The translations under genes were made by a program, and so were the position numbers. 9,288 nt of DNA from Actinomycetota bacterium. GTDB lineage: Bacteria; Actinomycetota; Nitriliruptoria; Euzebyales; Egibacteraceae. The DNA lies in contig JAHWKQ010000072.1 in the NCBI GenBank assembly GCA_019347785.1, positions 1 to 9,288 on the forward strand. Reading direction: 5' to 3'. Under the pieces are notes generated by a model. The model searched no databases. It worked only from the letters and a program-made list of their open reading frames with translations, and was not told the origin of the DNA. Positions 1 through 6,176 of this stretch are shown here, in pieces. Numbering within the stretch: position 1 is the stretch's first letter; each line of letters begins with the position of its first letter.

Positions 1-257
1 ACGGCCCGGCGCAGGCCGCCCTCCAGGGCCTCCGCCTCCTCGGGGGCCAGAGCCCGGCCCGCGGCGCGCACCAGTGCGTCGGGGGCCGTCGTCGCGCGCA
101 GCCGGTCGCCGCGGAGCTCCGGGGCGGCGACCGCGTCCGCCGCGGCGCCCAGCCGCCCGGGGTCGCCGACCCCGCTGACGACGACCCGGACCACCGCGCC
201 GGGGCCGGCGTCCTCGACCCGCACCACCACGCCCCCGTCACCCCCGGCGCCTCCCAC
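1..257 (-). CDS. Unrecognised protein, N-terminal fragment (3' end outside window)
   Basis: This is an open frame reading off the left edge, about 85 residues visible. It starts at GTG 257-255, two bases after the folE stop (TAG, 262-260), with GGGAG (about 273-269) roughly 10 nt upstream. A GTG at 230-228 is an alternative start. Third codon positions are almost all G or C, which supports coding. The visible protein begins with a Gly-rich stretch, continues with a Val-rich segment (VVRVVVSG near residue 23), then an Ala/Arg/Glu-rich probably helical part. No motif identifies it. Tight spacing implies co-transcription and probably translational coupling with folE. In many actinobacteria folP (dihydropteroate synthase) follows folE, and some DHPS carry an extra N-terminal domain, so an extended FolP is possible. 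That is inference from position only, because the visible part contains none of the conserved DHPS core. Confidence 0.55.
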   Translation of the reverse strand, partial: MGGAGGDGGVVVRVEDAGPGAVVRVVVSGVGDPGRLGAAADAVAAPELRGDRLRATTAPDALVRAAGRALAPEEAEALEGGLRRA

Positions 258-259
258 GA

Positions 260-964
260 CTAGCGGGCTCCCGGGGAGCGCCCGGTCGCCAGCGCCATGG
301 CCTCCGACCGGGTCCTGGGATCATCGCGCATCCGGCCGCGGACCGCGCTGGTCACCGTCACCGACCCGGGCTTGCGCACGCCCCGCATCGTCATGCACAG
401 GTGCTCCGCCTCGATGATGACGATGACCCCGCGGGGCTCGAGGACCTCCTCGAGCGTGTCGGCGATGGTGGCGGTCATCCGCTCCTGCAGGTTTGGCCGC
501 CTCGAGACGACGTCGACCAGCCGGGCGAGCTTCGACAGCCCCGTCACCTGGCCGCGCGTGTTGGGGATGTAGCCCACGTGCGCCCGACCGATGAAGGGGA
601 CCATGTGGTGCTCACACATGCTCGCCACAGGGATGTCGCGCACGAGCACCAGCTCGTCGTGGCCTTCCTCGAAGACCACGTCGACCACGTCGCGGGGATC
701 GACGTGCAACCCGCCGTACACCTCGTCGAACATGCGCGCGACGCGCTCGGGCGTGGCCCGCACGCCGGGGCGGTCCGGGTCGTCGCCCATGCCCTCGATG
801 AGCAGTCGTACGCCCCGGCGGATCTTGTCGTGGTCGGACGTTCCGGCCGGCGGCATGCCGGTCACGAGCCGCACCCGGTCGGCGGCGGGCTCCGAGGACC
901 CGGCCTCCTCCAGGGACTCGGTCTCCGGCCCGTGGGCCCCGGCCCCGTCCCGCTCTCGCCCCAC
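260..964 (-). CDS. folE: GTP cyclohydrolase I
   Basis: It converts GTP to 7,8-dihydroneopterin triphosphate, the first step of tetrahydrofolate and pterin synthesis; it is a cytosolic Zn-dependent homodecamer. With the start chosen here it has 234 residues. The zinc ligands are visible: Cys117 and His120 in MCEHHMVPF, and Cys190 in EHLCMTMRG. The family signatures GYIPN, GQVTGLSKLARLVD and RGVRKPGSVTVTSAVRG are intact, with no gaps. The start is uncertain. The frame is open to ATG 1090-1088, but codon bias is coding-like (A/T at position 2, almost none at position 3) only from about position 990 down. I therefore chose GTG 964-962, which has GGGA about 8 nt and AGGAGG 14 nt upstream. ATG 856-854 gives a 198-residue protein closer to the family norm. 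The roughly 36 extra N-terminal residues are hydrophilic, Gly/Glu-rich and unconserved. hpt lies upstream after a 192-nt gap; the next gene follows at 2 nt. Confidence 0.95.
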   Translation of the reverse strand: MGRERDGAGAHGPETESLEEAGSSEPAADRVRLVTGMPPAGTSDHDKIRRGVRLLIEGMGDDPDRPGVRATPERVARMFDEVYGGLHVDPRDVVDVVFEEGHDELVLVRDIPVASMCEHHMVPFIGRAHVGYIPNTRGQVTGLSKLARLVDVVSRRPNLQERMTATIADTLEEVLEPRGVIVIIEAEHLCMTMRGVRKPGSVTVTSAVRGRMRDDPRTRSEAMALATGRSPGAR

Positions 965-1156
965 GCCCGCGGTCCCGTCCTCCTGGCGCCCTGCGTGCCC
1001 TTTTTCCGGCCGGTCCCGCGCCGGACCACGTGCTCCGGCCCGGATGCGGTGGGGCATGCGGTCCGTTGCGCGGCCGCGCCGGCCGGTCATCCTACTCGCA
1101 CAGCGTCACCCCGCGCATTCCCGGGGCCGTGGACCACGGCCGCACGTGGGGTGGAC
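965..1156. other. Intergenic gap between hpt and folE
   Basis: These 192 nt separate the hpt stop from the folE start. They contain the palindrome at 1125-1141. On the minus strand, TAGGAT just before 1088 resembles a -10 box, but I see no convincing -35. The folE frame remains open upstream to ATG 1090-1088, yet third-position bias disappears in this part, so it is probably untranslated leader. In Mycobacterium and Streptomyces ftsH lies between hpt and folE; nothing here resembles it. Confidence 0.5.
1125..1141 (-). terminator. Palindrome downstream of hpt, possible terminator or operator
   Basis: This is a perfect 8-bp inverted repeat, GGCCGTGG-A-CCACGGCC, beginning 15 nt after the hpt stop codon. 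As RNA it would fold to a stem of 6-7 bp with a 3-5 nt loop. No U-run follows on the minus strand, so it is not a classical intrinsic terminator, though U-less hairpins are common at actinobacterial gene ends. The near-complete symmetry with a single central base would also suit a protein-binding operator in front of folE. Confidence 0.45.
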
Positions 1157-1732
1157 CTACGGGGTCTCGTAGACGCTGCGGCGCAGCGTGCCGATGTAGG
1201 GCAGGTTGCGGTAGCGCTCTGCGTAGTCCAGCCCGTAGCCGACGACGAACACGCCGGGCACCTCGAAGCCGACGTAGCGCACCTCGATGGGCACCCGGAC
1301 CTGCTCGGGCTTGGTCAGCAGCGACAGCACGTCCAGCGAGGCGGGGCGCCGGGCCCGCAGGCTGCGCAGCAGGTAGTTCAGCGTCAGCCCGGTGTCCACG
1401 ATGTCCTCGACCAGCAGCACGTGGCGCTGTCCGATGTCCTGCTCCAGGTCCTTGAGGATGCGCACGACCCCGGACGTCTGGGTCGCGGACCCGTAGCTGG
1501 ACACCGCCATGAAGTCGAAGCGCATCGGCACGGTGACGTAGCGGGCGAGGTCGGCCATGAGCAGGAAGGCGCCCTTGAGCACGCCCACGAGCAGGACCTC
1601 GCGGTCCGCGTAGTCGCGGTCGATGAGCGCGGCCATCTCCCGCAGGCGCGCCTGTATCCGGTCGCCGGTGAGCAGCACCCGCTCGATGTCGGGGTGGACT
1701 GGCGCGGGCTCGCGCTGCTGCCGGACTGGCAC
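1157..1732 (-). CDS. hpt: Hypoxanthine phosphoribosyltransferase
   Basis: This cytosolic purine-salvage enzyme transfers phosphoribose from PRPP to hypoxanthine (and usually guanine), giving IMP or GMP. It has 191 residues, a normal length. The diagnostic PRPP loop VEDIVDTGLTL lies at 108-118, with the acidic pair Glu109-Asp110 and catalytic-region Asp113. LKGAFLLMADL (52-62) is the pyrophosphate-contact loop, SSYG (78-81) belongs to the flexible loop, Lys141 is in the base-binding position, and DYAERYRNLPYIG (169-181) is the conserved C-terminal signature. The start is GTG 1732-1730. TAGGAG, 6 nt upstream, overlaps the tilS stop (TAG 1744-1742), so hpt is probably translationally coupled to tilS. 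The tilS-hpt pairing is conserved in many bacteria. A palindrome follows its stop codon. Confidence 0.97.
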   Translation of the reverse strand: MPVRQQREPAPVHPDIERVLLTGDRIQARLREMAALIDRDYADREVLLVGVLKGAFLLMADLARYVTVPMRFDFMAVSSYGSATQTSGVVRILKDLEQDIGQRHVLLVEDIVDTGLTLNYLLRSLRARRPASLDVLSLLTKPEQVRVPIEVRYVGFEVPGVFVVGYGLDYAERYRNLPYIGTLRRSVYETP

Positions 1733-1741
1733 GGCTGGCTC

Positions 1742-3259
1742 CTAGCGGCTCGTCGCGTCCGGGAGGCGGCGCCCCGTGCTCGCCAGCCACAGGCGCACCG
1801 GCTCGCGGCGCGGGCCGTCCCCCATCCGCCGGCCCACGCCCGGGACCCAGACGGGCTCATCGTGGGCGTCGGCCACGACGGGGACCAGCCCGCGCAGGGC
1901 GCGGGGCACGCCGAGGTCCACGAACAGATCGGCCACCTTGCGCCGCCCCCCAGCCAGGCGCAGGCGGTCGCCCGGGCGGCGGGCGCGCACGACGAGCCCG
2001 TCCGGGCGGTCGTCGAGCAGGACGTAGCGCGCCGGCGCCCGCATCGCACCCGGCGGAGGCGCGCCGAGCGGGCCGGGCGGCTGGTCGCCCGGACCGCCCG
2101 CGTCGGGTCCCCAGGCGCGCTCGTCGAGGCGGTCGAGGCGTCCCTGTCCGCGGTCGTCGACGTCGGCCGTGTCCGCGTGCAGCGCCTGGCCGATCTCCGG
2201 CAGGGCGGTGACCCCGGGCACCGGGACCGGCCGGGCGGGCAGCTCGCCCGCGTCCGGGGGGGCCGCGGCCAGCCAACCCCCACCGCACGTGACCCAGACG
2301 CCGCCGGGGACGTTGCGAGCCCCGCCGGGGGCCAGCCGAAGGACGCCGAGCAGCGTCTCGGCGTCCAGTCCGGCCGAGTCACCGCGGACCGCCGCCAGCA
2401 GGTCGCGCACGACCCGGGCGGCCAGCGCGCGCGGAAGGGCCCCCAGCGCGCGGACCTCGACAGCCCGCACCGGGCCCCAGGCGTGGACGAGCCGCCGGGC
2501 GTGGCGGGCCGCGAGCACGTCGAGGGCCTCAGCGTCGTCCCCGGCCAGGTCGGCCAGGCGGGTCAGCGCGCCAACCGGGTCGCCGGGTCCGCCCGCCAGC
2601 TCCCCGAGCGCCGGCAGCGCCCGCGTGCGCGCACGGAAGCGGCGCTGCTCGGGGTCGCGGTTGGTGGGGTCGGACACGGCCCGCAGGCCTTCGCCCTCGA
2701 CGAAGGCGTGCACGTCCCGGCGCCGTAGGCGCAGCAGCGGGCGCAGTACCTCGACCGGGCCGTCGGGGCGCCTGGCGGCCATGGCCGCCAGGCCGCGCAG
2801 CCCACCTCCACGGCTGAGGTTCAACACCAGCGTCTCGGCCCGGTCGTCGGCGGTGTGGCCGACCAGCACCCAGCCGGCGCCGAGCCCCGTGGCCGCCTCG
2901 CGCAGGGCCGCGTAGCGGCTGTCCCGCGCGGCCGCCTCCAGGCCGGCGCCGGTGTCGCGCACGCGCACGCGGCGCTCGCTGTGGCCGATGCCCAGCGCGG
3001 CGGCGTGGTGGGCCGCGACACGGGCGTCGGACAGGTCCTCGCGCAGCCCGTGGCGCACGTGCACGGCGTGCAGCCGCAGGTCCGGGCGCGCCTCGGCGGT
3101 CAGGTGGACGAGCGCGGTGGAGTCCGGCCCGCCGGACAGGGCGACGACGCAGGTCGCCCCGGGCACCACGGCGGCGTCGAGAGCCTCGCGGACCGCGGAG
3201 ACGATCTCCTGGCGGCGCAGGCCGGCGGGAAGCGCGCCGACGGTGTGCGGGGTCGCCAC
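1742..3259 (-). CDS. tilS: tRNA(Ile)-lysidine synthetase
   Basis: It ligates lysine to C34 of the CAU anticodon of tRNA-Ile2 using ATP, making it read AUA and charge with isoleucine. This is an essential cytosolic function. The product has 505 residues. The N-terminal PP-loop is SGGPDS (42-47), followed by HVRHG (67-71), GHTADDRAET (134-143), RPLL (173-176) and DPTNRD (197-202). A C-terminal TilS domain is visible at about 423-480 (RRPGDRLRLAGG, then VADLFVDLGVPRALRG, then VWVPGVGR). Many actinobacterial TilS are much shorter and lack this domain. A Gly/Pro/Asp-rich stretch at about 366-408 looks like a flexible insert just before it. The start is GTG 3259-3257, 7 nt after the zincin stop, with no clear Shine-Dalgarno, so reinitiation is likely. 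The frame continues upstream to 3649, but that part is antisense-frame noise within the zincin gene. Confidence 0.95.
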   Translation of the reverse strand: MATPHTVGALPAGLRRQEIVSAVREALDAAVVPGATCVVALSGGPDSTALVHLTAEARPDLRLHAVHVRHGLREDLSDARVAAHHAAALGIGHSERRVRVRDTGAGLEAAARDSRYAALREAATGLGAGWVLVGHTADDRAETLVLNLSRGGGLRGLAAMAARRPDGPVEVLRPLLRLRRRDVHAFVEGEGLRAVSDPTNRDPEQRRFRARTRALPALGELAGGPGDPVGALTRLADLAGDDAEALDVLAARHARRLVHAWGPVRAVEVRALGALPRALAARVVRDLLAAVRGDSAGLDAETLLGVLRLAPGGARNVPGGVWVTCGGGWLAAAPPDAGELPARPVPVPGVTALPEIGQALHADTADVDDRGQGRLDRLDERAWGPDAGGPGDQPPGPLGAPPPGAMRAPARYVLLDDRPDGLVVRARRPGDRLRLAGGRRKVADLFVDLGVPRALRGLVPVVADAHDEPVWVPGVGRRMGDGPRREPVRLWLASTGRRLPDATSR

Positions 3260-3266
3260 GGCCGGC

Positions 3267-4382
3267 TCAGGCCGTGTCCGCCGGCAGGGTCCCCCCCGCC
3301 GCCGGCGGTCCCGAGGCGACGACCCGGGCCACCCAGTCGTCGGGGGCCGACAGCTCGTCGGTGGAGGGCACGTGGGCGACGTCCTCCCACACGCGGTTGA
3401 ACGTGTCCCGGCCGTGGCGCTCGGCCACCCGCAGGATGAACTGCTCGCCGACCCGGTACTGCTGGGCCTTGAGCGACAGTCCGAGCGCGCCGCGCAGCGC
3501 CCGGTCGACCGGCCGGGAGCGTCGGCGGTTGAGCAGGGTGCGCACCCTGGTGGAGTCCAGCGCGGCGCCGTCGCGCTGGGCCAGCTCCGCCCCCCAGTCC
3601 ATGGCCGCGTTGCCGTGACCCTCCAGCAGGGACATGAGCGCCTGCGCACGGTCGATGATCCGCGCCTGGGAGGGAGTGAGCACCACCTCCAGCAGCGCTC
3701 TGGGCTCGGCGAGCCGGGCGGGCTCCCGGATCAGCTCCTGCAGCCGCCCCATCACCTCGCGCACGCGCTGGGGATCGATGCGGGTGTCGGCGAGGTACTC
3801 GTCCAGCAGCCCCCGCAGGTGCGGTCGCAGCCACGGGACCGCCTCGAACTGCAGGCGGTGGGCGATCTCGTGCAGGCAGATGCCCAGCCGGAACTGCTCC
3901 GGCGTCAGGCCGCTGCCGGGCAACAGGTTGCGCTCGAGCTCCAGCACGTTGGGACCGACGAGCGTGAGTCGTCCCGGCTCCTCGTCGCCGGGGAGCAGCA
4001 CCTCGTACTGGCCCAGCACCTTGGTCGACAGGTAGCCGAACACGACCCCGAGCTGCACGGCCAGCACCCGCCGGGCGGCGGCGCGCGAGACGCCGTCGGC
4101 GCGCAACAGGCGCTCGGCCAGCGGGTCGGTCAGCCAGGCGACGCTCGCCAGGTTGTCGCGCAGCCAGCGGCGACGACCGACGACGCGGCACGTGGCGGGA
4201 GGGAGCTGGTCGCCCAGCCCCGTCGCCGCGCGGGCCAGGACGTCGGCGCGGCCCACGGTGTCCTGCAGCCGGGCCCGCAGCGTCTCGGCGTCCGAGCGGG
4301 TGGCCTGCGGCAGGGACCCCGAGGCCACCAGCCAGGCCACACGCTCGGCCAGGTCCCAGTCCGCGAGTGTCGTGGTTGGCAC
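3267..4382 (-). CDS. Zincin-like metallopeptidase, DUF2342 / F420-biosynthesis-associated family
   Basis: It has 371 residues, no signal peptide and no membrane segment, so it is probably cytosolic. The zinc-protease motif HEIAHRLQFE lies at 171-180 (His171 and His175 ligands, Glu172 catalytic). It is preceded by the family-typical stretch VFGYLSTKVLGQYE (114-127), then PNVLELERNLL and PEQFRLGICL. This matches the actinobacterial family named 'zinicin-like metallopeptidase' or 'coenzyme F420 biosynthesis-associated protein' (mycobacterial Rv3626c). Its substrate is unknown, and no F420 genes are visible here. It normally sits directly upstream of tilS and hpt, as here. The start is GTG 4382-4380 with AAGGGGAG a few bases upstream. 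The gene begins 48 nt after the small membrane-protein gene, and that gap contains a strong hairpin. The C-terminal 20 residues are Gly/Pro/Ala-rich and unlikely to be structured. Confidence 0.85.
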   Translation of the reverse strand: MPTTTLADWDLAERVAWLVASGSLPQATRSDAETLRARLQDTVGRADVLARAATGLGDQLPPATCRVVGRRRWLRDNLASVAWLTDPLAERLLRADGVSRAAARRVLAVQLGVVFGYLSTKVLGQYEVLLPGDEEPGRLTLVGPNVLELERNLLPGSGLTPEQFRLGICLHEIAHRLQFEAVPWLRPHLRGLLDEYLADTRIDPQRVREVMGRLQELIREPARLAEPRALLEVVLTPSQARIIDRAQALMSLLEGHGNAAMDWGAELAQRDGAALDSTRVRTLLNRRRSRPVDRALRGALGLSLKAQQYRVGEQFILRVAERHGRDTFNRVWEDVAHVPSTDELSAPDDWVARVVASGPPAAGGTLPADTA

Positions 4383-4403
4383 GGGCTCCCCTTCGGGTGC
4401 GGA

Positions 4404-4425
4404 CCGGCCGCCGCGCGGCGACCGG
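4404..4425 (-). other. Intercistronic hairpin between the small membrane protein and the metallopeptidase
   Basis: In the minus-strand RNA, CCGGUCGCC and GGCGGCCGG pair as 9 bp (one U-G wobble) around a GCGC tetraloop. It begins 5 nt after the upstream stop (TGA 4433-4431) and ends about 20 nt before the metallopeptidase start, leaving the Shine-Dalgarno AAGGGGAG free. No U-run follows. It could attenuate transcription, mark mRNA processing or protect the upstream message from 3' decay. The sequence does not decide among these. Confidence 0.5.
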
Positions 4426-4430
4426 GGAGG

Positions 4431-4766
4431 TCAGCGGCGGCGGCTCCTGGACCTGCGTCGGGCCTCGGAGGCGAAGCGGGGCTGCCACACCAGGTAGAAC
4501 AGCAGGATCAGCAGCGCCGCGGCGACGCCGGCGAGCAGGAGCGGGTACAGCAGCCAGGGCGTGAACGACGGGGGGACGTACGGCTCCGGCCGGTACTCGC
4601 GGGCCACCGGGTTGTCCCTGGTGACCTCGTCGACCGTCGGCGGCGGGCCCGTCTCGACCGGGGCCTCGGTGCCCACGGGCTCCTCCTGGGCGGTGACCGG
4701 GGGCGTCGGTCCCCCCAGGCACGCCACCACCACGAGCACGGCAAGCGCCAGACGGCGCGTGGACAT
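4431..4766 (-). CDS. Small exported protein with C-terminal membrane anchor, unknown function
   Basis: I do not recognise a family. The 111-residue product starts with MSTRR and a hydrophobic core (6-19). Signal cleavage could follow VTA (24-26), or VVAC (13-16) could act as a lipobox with Cys16 lipidated. Residues 27-68 are an acidic, Pro-rich extracytoplasmic stretch with no cysteine. A strong transmembrane segment follows (about 71-94, from PWLLYPLLL to LLFYLVW). The tail is very basic (RRRSRSRRR) and cytoplasmic by the positive-inside rule. ATG 4766-4764 has GGAGGA 6 nt upstream, an excellent Shine-Dalgarno. It is the likely first gene of the operon with the metallopeptidase, tilS and hpt, which hints at an envelope partner for that cytosolic metallopeptidase, but this is only context. 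Confidence 0.8.
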   Translation of the reverse strand: MSTRRLALAVLVVVACLGGPTPPVTAQEEPVGTEAPVETGPPPTVDEVTRDNPVAREYRPEPYVPPSFTPWLLYPLLLAGVAAALLILLFYLVWQPRFASEARRRSRSRRR

Positions 4767-4815
4767 GCGCTTCCTCCGCCGCGAGCGTGTCGTCCGGGCG
4801 TCTCGCGGAGGAGGC

Positions 4816-4845
4816 AGTGTAGCCCAGGACCCCCCCCCTCGACCG
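4816..4845 (-). promoter_or_regulatory. Candidate promoter for the 4431-4766 / metallopeptidase / tilS / hpt operon
   Basis: On the minus strand TACACT (4821-4816) fits the TAnnnT pattern of an actinobacterial -10 box and would place the transcript start about 40 nt before the ATG at 4766. The matching -35 region (around 4844-4838) is poor. A run of nine G residues (4838-4830 on the minus strand) lies in the spacer. A second AT-rich element, TATAGG at 4871-4866, overlaps the stop of the upstream gene and is an alternative. Confidence 0.25.
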
Positions 4846-4865
4846 CCCCCGGAAACGATCTGTAC

Positions 4866-6089
4866 CTATACCTCAGGCTCAGTCTTCTGGCGCGGGCGGC
4901 GGTCGGACTCCAGATCGGACCGCATCACATGGCCCAGCGCCGGCCACGAGAAGCCACCCTCGGCTCCGGCGCCGCCGGGCCGGCCGGTGAACGCGTCGTA
5001 GTACTCCCGGAAGCCGTGCCGCTCGACCAGGGCGTCGAGCTGGTCCACCACCCGCCCGGCCAGACCGTCGGCGCCGACACGCCGCAGGGCCAGGTGCGCC
5101 CAGTACATGGTCGCCCCCCACACGTCGTTGCCCGCCCACAGCTCGTGGCCCGGGTCCAGGCGCAGGTCGGGGTCCAGGGGGTTGAAGCTCACCCCACAGG
5201 GGCCCCAGAAGCCCGAGCCCGGCGTCAGCCAGCGGTCCACGAAGCGCTCCGCGGCGTCGAGGGGGACGCTGTCGCACGCGGCCAGCAGGGCCCCCGCGGC
5301 CGTCGGCACCGGCAGCGGCCGTCCGGACACCGCGTCCCAGCCGCCCCAGCAGTCGCCGTCCCACAGGTGGTCCATGGCCCAGGCGGTGACCGCCCGCGCC
5401 CGCTCGATCCCGCCGGTGGCCTCGCGCGCCAGCACGTACCAGCCGAGCATCGTGGGGTCGGCGACGACGAAGGGATGGCCGCCGTCCAGCGCCGCATGGG
5501 CGCGCCACCCGAGCCGCGCGGCCCGCAGGCTGATGATGCGGACCCGCTCGTGCCAGGCCAGCCCCGGGTCCCCGGGCAGCAGGCTCCCGTACATCGGCGA
5601 GGCGTCGGTGCCCGACTCCAGCGGGTGCAGGATCACCGGCACCCCCTCGGGTCGACCCCCCTCCCCGCCGTACACGGCGCGCCGGGCGTCGATGGCGTCG
5701 AGCACCTCGACCGCCCGATCGACCAGGCCGGGCGCCACGCGCGCGGCCGCGTAGACGGGCGCCGGCGGGTCGATCAGCAGCGAGCGGTCACCGACGCCCC
5801 ACAGCGGCCCGAGCCTGTCGGTGAAGTGGGCCTGGCGCTTTCGGGCCTCCTCGGTGGGCAGCGAGCGCTCGTGCGCGAGCAGCCCGTCGGGCAGGCGGTT
5901 GCTGGCGAACAGCGTCCGCAGCTCGCCGGCGGCCAGCCGCGGCTCCAGCGGCGCGAGGGCCAGCGCGTGGTAGGCCGAGTCCCACGCGAACAGGGCCGGG
6001 TAGGTGTCACGGGCCGGCACGTGGAACACGCCGCCGAACGCGTGCACCCGAAGCCCCGAGAACAGCTCGCGTACGGCATCCGCGTCCAT
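4866..6089 (-). CDS. GH63-like glycoside hydrolase (mannosylglycerate hydrolase-like)
   Basis: The 407-residue protein has no signal peptide, so it probably acts in the cytosol. The motif series matches the (alpha/alpha)6-barrel GH63 / mannosylglycerate-hydrolase group: FAWDSAYHALAL (34-45), LESGTDASP (158-166), a Trp-rich HLWDGDCWGGWD (241-252), FWGPCGVSFNP (294-304), REYYDAFTG (361-369) and GFSWPALG (379-386). By family analogy Asp162 is the general acid and Glu362 the general base; both are present. Likely substrates are alpha-linked glucosyl or mannosyl compounds, such as the compatible solutes mannosylglycerate or glucosylglycerate, but specificity cannot be read here and no synthase gene is nearby. 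The start ATG 6089-6087 has GGGAGG only 3 nt upstream, slightly close. The frame stays open to 6878, but the extra part lies antisense to msrA. The last codons use A/T third positions, unlike the rest. It is divergent from msrA. Confidence 0.8.
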   Translation of the reverse strand: MDADAVRELFSGLRVHAFGGVFHVPARDTYPALFAWDSAYHALALAPLEPRLAAGELRTLFASNRLPDGLLAHERSLPTEEARKRQAHFTDRLGPLWGVGDRSLLIDPPAPVYAAARVAPGLVDRAVEVLDAIDARRAVYGGEGGRPEGVPVILHPLESGTDASPMYGSLLPGDPGLAWHERVRIISLRAARLGWRAHAALDGGHPFVVADPTMLGWYVLAREATGGIERARAVTAWAMDHLWDGDCWGGWDAVSGRPLPVPTAAGALLAACDSVPLDAAERFVDRWLTPGSGFWGPCGVSFNPLDPDLRLDPGHELWAGNDVWGATMYWAHLALRRVGADGLAGRVVDQLDALVERHGFREYYDAFTGRPGGAGAEGGFSWPALGHVMRSDLESDRRPRQKTEPEV

Positions 6090-6160
6090 GGGCCTCCCAT
6101 CGGTCGGCTCCCACCGCGCATGCTCGCCCGGCGCGAGCCGCCCCGCCAGCCGGGGACGCC

Positions 6161-6166
6161 TACCAT
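6161..6166 (+). promoter_or_regulatory. Possible -10 box for msrA
   Basis: TACCAT fits TAnnnT, lies 53 nt before the msrA ATG and would put the transcript start near 6173, just before the hairpin at 6177-6203. No convincing -35 is seen 17-18 nt upstream, so support is weak. Confidence 0.2.
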
Positions 6167-6176
6167 GGTCACCGGG

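Noticed and set aside
401..2728. A 775-codon open frame on the plus strand
   Set aside because: It is antisense to folE, hpt and tilS, all of which have clear family motifs; its His/Asp/Arg/Gln-rich composition is the mirror of those genes.
3291..3297. Run of seven cytosines in the metallopeptidase C-terminus as a possible frameshift
   Set aside because: The frame continues cleanly to its stop 7 nt before the tilS start, and the Gly/Pro-rich tail there explains the run.
3260..3649. N-terminal extension of TilS to 3649
   Set aside because: This stretch overlaps the C-terminal coding part of the metallopeptidase in another frame and reads as Arg/Ser/Pro-rich noise.
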